A stretch of 64,000 bases of DNA from Deltaproteobacteria bacterium (GCA_022601195.1 JAHZIX010000010.1:1-64000), one strand, 5' to 3'; positions 51,401-59,329 are shown, numbered from the stretch's first letter. Notes: generated by a model from the letters alone, not told the origin. Made by a program: numbers and translations.

Positions 51401-51585
51401 TAGACGGGAATACGTTGACCTCGGACTCGTCTTTGGACCCAGGAGGTAACGTCGAGTGGTGGTTGGAGTTTCCCGCACCGAAACCAGGCTCTCGCCGCTT
51501 CCTCCTTGTGGTTGGGGGCGATGCCTCTGTGGGCATCCGATTCCTCCCCCTTTTCGTCGAGCTAGCGCCCCCTCCTAACGACTGA
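48499..51585 (+). CDS. CHAT peptidase with transmembrane helix and four beta-rich repeats
   Basis: The N-terminal half (about 1-385) is a CHAT domain with His243 in HFMGHGDF and Cys290 in VLNACNTA, preceded by an unrecognised domain that includes ALPWELLRR. A hydrophobic segment (GQIATLATILTLGTVGLS, about 400-418) probably crosses the membrane. Four repeats of about 130 residues follow (about 435-570, 590-725, 735-865 and 895-1028). Each has a strand block like GRMRWQISFFNGS, a DEYGNRY-type turn in the first two, and WLEFPAP near the end. The repeats look like beta-sandwich domains and should lie outside the membrane, opposite the peptidase. This could be a receptor whose cytoplasmic effector is the CHAT domain. 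Confidence 0.82.
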   Translation: MKYEDFVLQLERHDNSRFQARVLQSPAGEGSAVFDLDLSEFTDSNLLLMEQEPTRKGTPALLEEPVLQRHVEAVLPSTASRRSPEEVGANLFEAAVVGQVRSLLDQSLGGLRKSADGGLRIKLKIDPSDRTLAALGALPWELLRRQETDDFLCLQRQSPVVRYLDVPRPVERRPLPRPTKVLVAISSPSDLPPLKLLTEERSLRRLRGRQANVKFQVIEKATAASIRSALVEGGFHALHFMGHGDFDPASGEGVLYFENESGRAEPTSGRALATKLKDFPDLRMVVLNACNTARHSQRRGQSPFSGVATALVLGGLPAVVAMQAPIADDAAIHFSQKLYQRLAAGDALDLALTEARQALHSLRPSSAEWAVPVLYLRVPDGNLFDSEDSSRRGARWRRRGQIATLATILTLGTVGLSPSLRSAAFQAFLPGPSFEQRGEVLLLDLGQGFASAIGSFKGKIARVELMKDGRMRFFFEFENEADHETDLSFDLGRTYAADEYGNRYGVLDYGDQKGSKENDSAAVAAHGKVTKWLEFPGPLDQAHLLKVGLVSQQKDVTFPLLPVKLPQYPADYSRVTPEPEILPESHSLEVPQQELNSDIDGFLGRVQAIRLLPAGRMRWQISFFNGSDADHSLSFHYDRMYIADEFGNRYPVVGSNTGAFAGSKTNAYSSLVQREVRLDAWFEFPAPVAGAKSFRLVMAGDGDVGPRFDDYQVQLPDVPDSFSIEPLDKDLANGAQRLRLEQQFTSTLNGLTGTVEGIDWLENGSMRWRLSFFNRSARDLELALDLKSSFLQDDLGRRLQVRRGSTGRGKSKGDAERVQRGVRTSRWLEFPAPHPGSRTFIVALSMKADIEVSFPPFNVGPIAVKNPQKKVERVPEKPAPSASSAPPNPGVRTKEVPVVRWSIEEGEVALRSTLPDLEGKISGFLSLGDGRLRVEGEFQNVGSVPLSFRFQPGDSSLSAGDGTRYRILDGNTLTSDSSLDPGGNVEWWLEFPAPKPGSRRFLLVVGGDASVGIRFLPLFVELAPPPND

Positions 51586-51610
51586 AGTTCCCGATATCTG
51601 AAGCGCATAG

Positions 51611-51645
51611 CCCCCTCAGCGGATCTCGCGATGCCACCGAGGGGG
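51611..51645 (+). terminator. Stem-loop after the protease gene run
   Basis: CCCCCTC at 51611-51617 pairs with GAGGGGG at 51639-51645, 26 bases after the last stop codon of the run. A T tract is lacking (TTGAGG follows), so Rho-independent termination is only possible. Confidence 0.4.
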
Positions 51646-51654
51646 TTGAGGAGC

Positions 51655-51838
51655 TAGCCCTCCCTTCTCACCAGCCTTCTGCTGCGGCTCCGTATCTACC
51701 GGGATCTCCAGCGTCAGAACACGATTCTGTTCCTCGACAGAGTGCAACTATGCCTGCGTCGCAGAAAACGCCTTCTTCCTTGGATCGACCGGCATCTTCG
51801 GTGCCTCGCAACGAATTCGGTGAGAAGTTCGCGCTAGA
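51655..51838 (-). repeat. Dispersed intergenic inverted-end element, copy 3
   Basis: The sequence begins TAGCCCTCCCTTCTCACC and ends GTGCCTCGCAACGAATTCGG followed by TGAGAAG. In the opposite orientation these match the ends of the elements at 31836-32015 and 20946-21046. It fills most of the 313-base gap between the convergent CHAT and CsgG-like genes, and no protein is encoded there. Confidence 0.6.
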
Positions 51839-51898
51839 GAGAATCGGGTCTGAGAGATGCGTGAATATCCAGCCCACTCCACCTAAGTGAGATCGCGA

Positions 51899-53140
51899 TC
51901 AGGGGCGGTCTGCAACCTCCGTCACTTTGGAAGCCTCAAGAGCATCTAGTGGGGCCGGTGCGGCGCCGAGACTCATTGTCTCGAGGGGTCGAGCCTCCCC
52001 CGAAACCTCGACTCGATCCCCCACTTTGATACCTTCGCAGCCTTGGATGATGGTCGCGGCGGAGATCTTGTCTTGAACTCCGGTCACTACCAAGCTGCCA
52101 ATGGCTTCAGTCTGCTGACCAATGACCGTTCCGGTTTCCGGATCCACGATGTCAGGCCCTTTTGCCAGAACCGTCAACGTTAGGCCAGGGCTCAAGCCCT
52201 GGTCGCCGCCGGCGTTGATCCACACCGACGACTCGGTAATGCTAGCTACTGAACCACGCCAGGGCCGGTCCTTGAGAGCCATGGCGATGGTGTAGGCGGC
52301 CTTGTTGATACAGGCTTGAACAGCATAGCCAATAGGAGAGCTCCTCCTTTGACTGGCGTCAAGGCCACCCTTTCTATGGCCGATTCCACTAGTGATGGAC
52401 CGATTTGACGCGGTAGCCCGTTCGGTGAGCTGGTGAAGAACTTCGCCGGTGTCAGCATCGGTCACCGTGAAGGACATGGCGACCTCCGCCACAGAAGAGC
52501 CCACCCCAAGCCTTCCGATCACAGGAACTTTGGGTATCCTTCTGGAACCACCGACCTTGGAGACCTTTTTATTGGGAGTCCACTCGTTGACTACGCCATA
52601 GATCAAGAAATTTGCTCCGTGGACGTGGCCGATTTTTGCGGCTGTGGGCTGAGATACCCTGCCGGTGGCTCCAAAATCTTGTTCGCCCAAGACGACCTGT
52701 AGCCGCTTTCGCTCTACCAGATCGAAGCGCCTTGTGTTGAAAAGGGCGGTACTGAGGAGTTCCTCGATGCCGCTGAGAGAGACCTCGAGGTCACCAAATT
52801 GGCCACCCGTGGCCTCTCGCACGGGCGAGTCATTACGGACCGGCATGACCCCAAGCCGCAGCCTTGGGCCGGAATAGTCCGTGAAGGTCAGGCCGATCCA
52901 AAGCTTGTCTTGATTCTGCTCGATCGGCTGGCGAATCTTGAGATTTCGCCCCTCTTCGTCACGAAAGTAAGCTTCCCAGCCTTGGCTGGGTTGGTAGCTC
53001 TCAGCAAGTATTTTCTCCGCTCGCTGATCCTGTTTCTGGTCCTTTCTTTTTTTCCATTTGTCCTTGAGGCCGGCTTCGAGGTCGCTCACCCCAAAGATCA
53101 GCAGGAGGGCTGTTGCGGCGATGCGCTGCAGGTTGTTCAT
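51899..53140 (-). CDS. CsgG-family secreted protein
   Basis: CsgG/HfaB-family proteins are periplasmic or outer-membrane proteins that form secretion pores or scaffolds. The 413-aa product has a signal peptide (LQRIAATALLLIFGVSDLEA), a basic linker (KDKWKKRKDQKQDQRAEK) and the CsgG core: GIEELLSTALFNTRRFDLVE, ERKRLQVVLGEQDF and KIGHVHGANFLIYGVV. A C-terminal domain of about 120 residues (GSVASITESSVWINAGGDQG) resembles a FlgT-like domain found in related proteins. There is no lipobox, unlike E. coli CsgG. GGAG lies 6 bases before the ATG. It converges on the CHAT gene run and may be unrelated or provide an envelope component. Confidence 0.8.
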   Translation of the reverse strand: MNNLQRIAATALLLIFGVSDLEAGLKDKWKKRKDQKQDQRAEKILAESYQPSQGWEAYFRDEEGRNLKIRQPIEQNQDKLWIGLTFTDYSGPRLRLGVMPVRNDSPVREATGGQFGDLEVSLSGIEELLSTALFNTRRFDLVERKRLQVVLGEQDFGATGRVSQPTAAKIGHVHGANFLIYGVVNEWTPNKKVSKVGGSRRIPKVPVIGRLGVGSSVAEVAMSFTVTDADTGEVLHQLTERATASNRSITSGIGHRKGGLDASQRRSSPIGYAVQACINKAAYTIAMALKDRPWRGSVASITESSVWINAGGDQGLSPGLTLTVLAKGPDIVDPETGTVIGQQTEAIGSLVVTGVQDKISAATIIQGCEGIKVGDRVEVSGEARPLETMSLGAAPAPLDALEASKVTEVADRP

Positions 53141-53340
53141 AGCAATCTCCGTCGTCAGAGTCCGACCCTTAATCTTCTACCTAATATCGGTGCAAGGTAT
53201 CTTTGCGAAATCGGCCCGGACTGGGGTTCATTGAGAACCAAGACACGGTTTGAGTGCGAATGGTTGAGAGGGCTTTGGAAAGGTGGTCACTTAGCTGCAG
53301 TGACTCTGAAGGGGAGTGAGCTACCAAGGCTCGAGGAGCC

Positions 53341-53424
53341 GGACTGGATGGAGCCTGGAATCCGGACCGCGACACCGACGAAGAAGCTTTCGTATTCCAC
53401 TTCTCCGTCGGTATGGCGTTCTAG
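53341..53424 (+). pseudogene. Copy of the 3' end of the Omp85 gene
   Basis: These 84 bases translate to GLDGAWNPDRDTDEEAF followed by VFHFSVGMAF and a stop, almost the same as the end of the Omp85/TamA-like protein at 39728 (one Trp to Phe change). The nucleotide match is high and stops near the stop codon. No barrel sequence precedes it, so it is a remnant, not a gene. Confidence 0.8.
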
Positions 53425-53437
53425 GACTGGCTAGGAA

Positions 53438-54220
53438 TCAAAGGGGTTCCCTTCCAGGCCCCAAACCCGGGTACTGAGTGATGCCGCAGGGAAAGATGAT
53501 GCAATTGCAGTTGCCATTGCTATCGAACATGTCGAGGGTGAGGCCTTGCTCCGGGCAAGTGATGACCGATGAAGCCGTGTTGAAACAGCTTCGGGCAGGA
53601 AAAGAGTAGCCACCACTGGAGGAACAAAAGGCGGGATCTCCCCCCCTGAAGCATTGGTCCGAATGGTTGCCTTCAGCCCCCTCGCAGGGCTTTCTCCGGT
53701 TGAAGGTCCGAGTGAAAACCGTACAAGAACCCGAGCATTCCCCTTGATAGGTTGCCGTGGCGGAGGCTTGCTGCGAGGCGCACCCCATCGTCGCCGAGGC
53801 ATTCAGATAATAGAAACAACCGCCGTATCCCGGGGGCGAATCGGACCGTACCGACGAAGCCCCACCGGTTCTCATCATTCCCTCCAAAACACCGATCAGG
53901 CGTTTCTGCTCAGCGAGAACACGAGGGGCGTCAAATAGCTGACCGGCTGCTTCCGCTGCCAAGAGCTCTCCGAGAAACCGCTGCTCTTTTTCCAACTGAT
54001 AGGAAGTCCCGTTGCGGCCTTCAGTACGGGTTTCAACCGCCCCACCGGGGTGTTGCCGCGTCCAAACTCCGTCTTGGATCTGAGTCCAGGGGCCAGCTTT
54101 GGCTTCCTGCTCTTCAAATGGCGTCGTAGCTCCAGCTCCCCAGGCCACCGTCAACAGAGTCAAAGCTAGGGCCAGGGAGAGCATACCGATGCTTCGAATC
54201 CCATCCTTCTTCTGCCACAT
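53438..54220 (-). CDS. Secreted cysteine-rich protein of unknown function, paralogue 1
   Basis: The ATG at 54220 is chosen because AAGGAGGAGATGAT lies directly before it; the frame is open upstream without a ribosome-binding site. The 260-aa protein has a signal peptide (GMLSLALALTLLTVAWGAGA), a helical region with a PWTQIQDGVWTR block and LEKEQRFLGELLAAEAA, and a C-terminal cysteine-rich domain starting GGCFYYLNASATMGC. Cysteines are in a pattern shared with the next gene (CSGSC, DQC, CNC). The family is not recognised. The paralogue lies 352 bases upstream on the same strand with the same ribosome-binding site, so this is a local duplication. Confidence 0.7.
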   Translation of the reverse strand: MWQKKDGIRSIGMLSLALALTLLTVAWGAGATTPFEEQEAKAGPWTQIQDGVWTRQHPGGAVETRTEGRNGTSYQLEKEQRFLGELLAAEAAGQLFDAPRVLAEQKRLIGVLEGMMRTGGASSVRSDSPPGYGGCFYYLNASATMGCASQQASATATYQGECSGSCTVFTRTFNRRKPCEGAEGNHSDQCFRGGDPAFCSSSGGYSFPARSCFNTASSVITCPEQGLTLDMFDSNGNCNCIIFPCGITQYPGLGPGREPL

Positions 54221-54572
54221 ATCATCTCCTCCTTGAATTTGGACCCCCAAAAAGAGATACATAGAAAACACAAAGCATCTACCAACCAAGACATCACAAC
54301 TCTGCACTTCATCCACTCGGTTTTCTCCCCACTACCTACAGCCGAGAGGCCACCGTGAGCTGAGCTCGAAACCTGGAAGCCCGCCGACGAAGAAGCCTTC
54401 CTATTCGACTTCTCCACCACCTTGCTGTTCTGAGCTGCAAAATACCGGCGAAACACCCAGCGAAACACCTGCGGACAGCATCGGCAGCACTCACCGGCAA
54501 GCTCTCCTTGCTCTGCAGGTTCTGGGATGAGTAGTGATCTTCGGGATCCACAGAGCCGAAGTGAGCGCCTTC
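54221..54572. other. Intergenic region between secreted-protein paralogues
   Basis: No complete gene is present. A plus-strand remnant of an Omp85-like 3' end occupies 54368-54433. The remaining sequence, including the promoter side of the gene at 54220, shows nothing else recognisable. Confidence 0.5.
54368..54433 (+). pseudogene. Degenerate copy of an Omp85 gene 3' end
   Basis: The 66 bases translate to ETWKPADEEAFLFDFSTTLL followed by F and a stop. DEEAF plus an aromatic ending in F resembles the C-terminal strand at 39728 and the copy at 53341 but is more diverged, with a short deletion. It is interpreted as an older remnant. Confidence 0.5.
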
Positions 54573-55361
54573 CTACCGCGGAATCCGGGGCGGCCATTCT
54601 CCTGGTGGCAGGGTGACGACGCATTGATACTCATCACAGTCACACTCGGAATTGTTCTGTTCCATTTGGAGCGAGGTGCCATCGTCGCAATAGATGATCG
54701 AGGTGGCGCGGTTGGAACAGTCGTGAGACGGAAAGCTCACGCTGTGGCTGGCTGAGCAGGACACGTCTCCCCCGAAGAGGTTGCATTGGTCGCTGGTGAG
54801 GAATTCGCTTCCCGAGCACCGGACTCTACGATTGATGACTCGGGCGTGGACAAAGCAGCCGCCGGCACAGTCGCCGCTATAACTCGCTTCGGCGTTGCCA
54901 GACTGGCTGTCGCAGCTCGTGCTAGCGGTGGCGTCCAGATAGAAAGAACAGCCACCGGAGCTGGGGGGCCCGGAGATGGCCGGCAGAGGTGCTGCGCTCA
55001 GGAGACCACTCTCCAACCGGGAAATGAACTGCCGCTGTTTCGCGATGGCCCCTAGGGAGCCGGAGCTAAGAATCGTTCCCTCCGCAGCGAGGAGCTCTTC
55101 CAACACCTTTCGTTCCTGCCTCAACAGATACAAAGTTCCAGCTCTTCCCGCGGTTCTCGTCTCGGTCTTTCCGGAAGCCAGCTCTCGGGTCCAAACTCCC
55201 TCTTCGATCTGCGTCCAGGGTTCTGCCCCAATCTCCAGGTCTCCTGGTAACCCAGCTGCCTGCGCCTCACTTGCCGCCAGGGGACCGGCCAACTGAGGCA
55301 TAGCTAGAGCCACCGCCAAAGAGAATAGGGTCGCCCTAAAAAGGCCATTGCTCTTCCACAT
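54573..55361 (-). CDS. Secreted cysteine-rich protein of unknown function, paralogue 2
   Basis: This 262-aa protein (ATG at 55361 with AAGGAGGAGATGAC before it) is the paralogue of the one at 54220. It has a signal peptide (RATLFSLAVALAMPQLAGPL), the PWTQIEEGVWTR block, RQERKVLEELLAAEG, and the C-terminal cysteine-rich domain starting GGCSFYLDATAST, with CAGGC and CDCDEYQC. The first 12 bases upstream and the start are nearly identical in the two genes, while the proteins differ at most other positions, so the duplication is old. The function is unknown; the disulfide-rich domain suggests an exported structural or binding protein. Confidence 0.7.
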   Translation of the reverse strand: MWKSNGLFRATLFSLAVALAMPQLAGPLAASEAQAAGLPGDLEIGAEPWTQIEEGVWTRELASGKTETRTAGRAGTLYLLRQERKVLEELLAAEGTILSSGSLGAIAKQRQFISRLESGLLSAAPLPAISGPPSSGGCSFYLDATASTSCDSQSGNAEASYSGDCAGGCFVHARVINRRVRCSGSEFLTSDQCNLFGGDVSCSASHSVSFPSHDCSNRATSIIYCDDGTSLQMEQNNSECDCDEYQCVVTLPPGEWPPRIPR

Positions 55362-55586
55362 GTCATCTCCTCCTTGAATAGGGACCCTCAAGAGAGATAC
55401 ACCTCAAGACAGAATTTCTACCCAGAAGCTATCACACTCATTCCGAATACTGCATAACCAACTACGCACATATTCGTACTCCAAGGAGACCAGAGAGTCC
55501 GGCTTTCCCTTGCTTTGGAGCCCAATCCAGCTCTGCCGGGAAAGCTACTCCTGCTCTATCGAAAGACTGCGGAGAAACGCTGAGAG

Positions 55587-57119
55587 TTAGAGGCCGTAGA
55601 CCTCTTCTGTCGTGGTCCGGATGTAGCGGAGAAAATCATCGGGAGACAAGGTTCGCCCCGTGCTTCGTTGCAACAGCTCCTGAGTCTTGAAGCGGCAACC
55701 ATGGAGGTGTACCTTCTCTCGAAGCCAAGCCAAGAGGGGTTGGAATTCCCCTTGGCGGAAGGCCTCGTCGAGGTCTCCCAGCTCCGCTTTGGCGGCTTCG
55801 AAAAGCTGCGAGGCGGCCAAGGTGCCCAGGGTGTAGGTGGGAAAGTAGCCAAAAGAACCGAGGGACCAATGAATATCCTGGAGGACCCCATCGGCCGGAT
55901 TCTCGGCACGGACTCCCAGCAAAGCTTCATAGGCATCATCCCAAGCGAGCGGTAAATCCTTGACCTCCAAGGCGCCGGCGAACAGCTTCCGCTCCAGATC
56001 GAAGCGGATCGCTACGTGCAGGTTGTAGGTCGCCTCGTCGGCTTCCACCCGAATGAGGCTGGGGCGAACCGCGTGGAGGGCGGGCCACAGGGTCTCCACG
56101 GTTAGATCCCGGGCTTCAGGAAAGGTCCGGTGGAGCTCCGGTAGAGCCCAATGCCAAAAGGCTCGACTTCGCCCCACCAGGTTCTCCCACAGCCGCGACT
56201 GAGATTCATGAATCCCCAAGGATACCGACGCCCCCAGGGGAGTGCGATCCCACTCCGCCGGCAAACCCTGCTCATAGAGCCCGTGGCCTGCCTCGTGAAG
56301 GATGCCGAAGACGGCGGGGCGCAGGTCGTTGCGCTCGGAACGCCAGGTCAGTCGCACGTCCCCCCGAGAAATGCCGATACAAAAGGGGTGAGCCGAAGCG
56401 TCGATACGGCCGGCTTTGAAATCGAATCCGATCGCTTCCGCCAGGTGGCGGCCCAGGGCCAACTGCCCCGAGTCCGGGTAATTTCCTTCGATAGCTCCTT
56501 CGTCGACCTGGTGACCGCTCTCCACCGTCTCCCTGACGAGCTCTCCCAGAGCCTCTCGGAGCTGGTCGAATAGGGGTACCAGCTCCTGTTCCGTCAAACC
56601 CGGCTCGAACTCATCCAGAAGGGCATCGTAGAGGTGTCCCCCATCCGCCAGGGCCTCCGCCTGCTGCCGTTTCAGCTCGATCATGCGCTCCAGGAAGGGC
56701 TGATAGGAAGAAAAATCCTGGCGTTCCCGAGCCTCTAGCCAGGCCGCCAAGCCCGTCGACTGCAACTCCGCCAGCTCTTTGGCGAGGGCGAGGGGAACCT
56801 TGGTCGCCTGGTTCACTTGGCGTCTCGCCTCCTCTACCTGGGCCGCCAGGACCTGAGTATCGAGGCCCTCCTGGGAAGACCCACGGCCTTCCTCTACCAG
56901 CTCGCTACAGGCCTCTAGAACATCCCCCAACTCCGTCGCGCAGAGCTTCTCGTGGTGCAGCCCAGCCAACATCGACAACGCCTGGCTGCGCCCCTCGAGC
57001 CCTCGGGGAGGCATCTGCGTCTCTTGATCCCAATGCAGCAGCTCCTGGGCGGAGAGAAGATCTTTGATCTCCCCCCACAACTCGAATAAGCGCTCCGGAG
57101 GCGAGCTCACAGAGGTCAT
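55587..57119 (-). CDS. M32 (Taq) family metallocarboxypeptidase
   Basis: M32 enzymes remove C-terminal residues from peptides in the cytoplasm. All family motifs are present in the 510-aa protein: HPF in AHPFCIGI, DVRLTW, the zinc motif HEAGH at 275-279 in GILHEAGHGLYEQGLP, HESQSR, IRVEADEATYNLHV and VLQDIHW. The ATG at 57119 has GGGAGAAGG in front; an upstream TTG would begin inside that site. The start overlaps the glgP stop as ATGA, so it is the second gene of an operon with glycogen phosphorylase. The pairing has no obvious metabolic reason. Confidence 0.92.
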   Translation of the reverse strand: MTSVSSPPERLFELWGEIKDLLSAQELLHWDQETQMPPRGLEGRSQALSMLAGLHHEKLCATELGDVLEACSELVEEGRGSSQEGLDTQVLAAQVEEARRQVNQATKVPLALAKELAELQSTGLAAWLEARERQDFSSYQPFLERMIELKRQQAEALADGGHLYDALLDEFEPGLTEQELVPLFDQLREALGELVRETVESGHQVDEGAIEGNYPDSGQLALGRHLAEAIGFDFKAGRIDASAHPFCIGISRGDVRLTWRSERNDLRPAVFGILHEAGHGLYEQGLPAEWDRTPLGASVSLGIHESQSRLWENLVGRSRAFWHWALPELHRTFPEARDLTVETLWPALHAVRPSLIRVEADEATYNLHVAIRFDLERKLFAGALEVKDLPLAWDDAYEALLGVRAENPADGVLQDIHWSLGSFGYFPTYTLGTLAASQLFEAAKAELGDLDEAFRQGEFQPLLAWLREKVHLHGCRFKTQELLQRSTGRTLSPDDFLRYIRTTTEEVYGL

Positions 57120-59329
57120 GCCTTCTCCCAATGGCGAACCGCCTCAGCCTTACGGGGTTCTTGCCGCAAGGCCGGTAGGTAAGCCTGGGTACAGTAGTCA
57201 CGAACCATTCGGCTGCTGGAAAAGTGGGGTGTCACGGTGGCAATCGCTCGCTTCATGCGGGCGATCCAGGCCTCCGGCAGGCCCGACTCATGGCGCTGGT
57301 AGTACAGAGGCACGACCCTTCTTTCCAGAACATCGTAGAGGTCGGCCGCATCCCGACGGTCCTGCGCATCCGAGTCGTTCCCATGCTGGCTCTCACCAGA
57401 GTCCGGGTCACCGATCACCCAGCCATTGTGGCCATCGAAGGCCTCCGGCCACCAGCCATCCAGAACACTGAAGTTGAGGGCTCCATTCATGGCAGCCTTC
57501 TGGCCGCTCGTCCCACTGGCTTCCAGGGGCCGCCGCGGGGTATTGAGCCACACGTCCACTCCCTGCACCAACATCGCCCCCATGCGCATGTCGTAGTTCT
57601 CCAGGAAGAACACTTTCCCCGCCAATCTCTCGCTCTGGCTGAGTTCGAAAATACTCTGGATCAACTCCTGTCCCGGCCGATCCGCCGGGTGGGCCTTGCC
57701 GGCGAAAACGATCTGAACCGGGCGATCCGGATCGGAGATCAACTCTCTCAAGCGCTCCAGGTCGGAAAAGATCAAGTTGGCTCGCTTGTAAGTCGCGAAA
57801 CGGCGAGCGAAGCCGACGGTGAGGACGTCCGGGTCGAATAGCTCCGAAACCTGCCGCAGGGCATCCGGGGCTTGTCCGTGGCGAGCGAATTGCTCCAACA
57901 GACGAGAGCGGGTGAAGCGGGTCAGCCTCTCCTTCTGGGTTTGGTGGGCCCGCCAAATTTCCGCCGCTGGTATGGCCTCGACTCGCTGCCAGGCGGCATC
58001 GTCGTGCAGCAGATTTTCCCACTCCCGCCCCACATGGTTGTCCAGCAGGCGGCGAAGCTCGGGCCCCATCCAGGTCGACGTGTGAACCCCATTGGTGATC
58101 CCCGGGATGGCCTTTTCCCCAGCGGGCACCTGCGGGAACAGATGACGCCACATGCCATCGACGATCTCACCATTGAGCTGCGACACCCCGTTGGTGGCCC
58201 GGCTGTTGCGGATGGCAAAGGCGGTGAGATTCAGGTTCTGCCCCGCCGGGTCCTCGGTAGCGCTCCCGAGAGCCAGCAATTCTTGGGCAGGAACGCCGAG
58301 CTGGGGCGCCCACACTTCCAGATAGCGTAGGGCCAGGTCGGCATCGAATTGCTCGTTGCCCGCCGTCACGGGGGTGTGGGTAGTGAAGACGCTCCTACGG
58401 GCCACCTCATCGCGAGCTTGGGGATATCCCACCCCTTTCTCTTCCATGACCTCCCGAAATCGCTCCAGTTGGAGAAAGGCGCTGTGACCTTCGTTGAGAT
58501 GCCAAATATCCGGCGTCAGCTCCAAGGCTCGCAGCGCCCGGACTCCCCCCACCCCCAAGACCATCTCCTGAACCAAGCGCATCTCCCGACCCCGCACGTA
58601 GAGGACGTCGGTGATGGGTCGATCCGCCGGGTGGTTCTCGGGGATGTCCGTATCGAGGAGAACCAGGGGAACCCGGCCCACCTGGGCCACCCACACTTTG
58701 GCGAAGACATCTCGACCGGGCAGGGGGACGGTCACCAAGATCTCCCGCCCGGTCTTGCCGGCCGCTGGCCGCAGCGGCAGTCGACTGAAATCGTATTCCG
58801 GGTAGGCGTGCTGTTGCAGGCCGGTGGCATCGATGGTCTGGCGAAAATATCCGTGGCGGTACAACAATCCCACCGCCACGAAGGGCAAGCCGAGATCACT
58901 GGCACTCTTACAGTGGTCGCCGCTGAGCACTCCCAGGCCTCCGGAGTAAATGGCCAGAGAATGGTGGACGCCATACTCCATGGAGAAGTAAGCGATGAGA
59001 TCTTCGTCGTGCTCTGCAAAGCTGCTGCGAAACCAGGCCTCCACACCGGAACCCAAATACCTGTCGAAAGCCTCGATCACCGAGGAGTATTTCTCCAGAA
59101 ACACCTCGTTCTCGAGCAGAGCCTCCCAGCGCTTGGGCTCGAGGTTGATCAAGACCTCCACCGGATTGCGGTAGCGCGCCCAGGTGGCATGATCGATGGA
59201 GGCGAACAGCTGCCGCGCTTCCGGGTTCCAGGTCCACCAGAGGTTGTAGGCCAGGTCGTAGAGCCTTGAAACCTCGCGGGGCAACTCGATGTCGCCGATG
59301 TGCAAACAATCAATACGCAGCGGATTCAT
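57116..59329 (-). CDS. glgP: Alpha-glucan (glycogen) phosphorylase
   Basis: The enzyme releases glucose-1-phosphate from glycogen or maltodextrins using pyridoxal phosphate. The 737-aa protein starts with the DUF3417-type N-terminus (LYDLAYNLWWTWNPEARQLF) and contains AYFSMEYGVHHSLAIYSGGL, HLNEGHSAFLQLERF and the PLP-lysine segment ASGTSGQKAAMNGALNF (Lys611). This is the compact TIGR02094 type, not the long animal or E. coli type. The ATG at 59329 is chosen by family N-terminus; the frame is open for a further 113 codons but that stretch looks non-coding. The ribosome-binding site is weak (AAAGG 11 bases away). Confidence 0.9.
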   Translation of the reverse strand: MNPLRIDCLHIGDIELPREVSRLYDLAYNLWWTWNPEARQLFASIDHATWARYRNPVEVLINLEPKRWEALLENEVFLEKYSSVIEAFDRYLGSGVEAWFRSSFAEHDEDLIAYFSMEYGVHHSLAIYSGGLGVLSGDHCKSASDLGLPFVAVGLLYRHGYFRQTIDATGLQQHAYPEYDFSRLPLRPAAGKTGREILVTVPLPGRDVFAKVWVAQVGRVPLVLLDTDIPENHPADRPITDVLYVRGREMRLVQEMVLGVGGVRALRALELTPDIWHLNEGHSAFLQLERFREVMEEKGVGYPQARDEVARRSVFTTHTPVTAGNEQFDADLALRYLEVWAPQLGVPAQELLALGSATEDPAGQNLNLTAFAIRNSRATNGVSQLNGEIVDGMWRHLFPQVPAGEKAIPGITNGVHTSTWMGPELRRLLDNHVGREWENLLHDDAAWQRVEAIPAAEIWRAHQTQKERLTRFTRSRLLEQFARHGQAPDALRQVSELFDPDVLTVGFARRFATYKRANLIFSDLERLRELISDPDRPVQIVFAGKAHPADRPGQELIQSIFELSQSERLAGKVFFLENYDMRMGAMLVQGVDVWLNTPRRPLEASGTSGQKAAMNGALNFSVLDGWWPEAFDGHNGWVIGDPDSGESQHGNDSDAQDRRDAADLYDVLERRVVPLYYQRHESGLPEAWIARMKRAIATVTPHFSSSRMVRDYCTQAYLPALRQEPRKAEAVRHWEKA

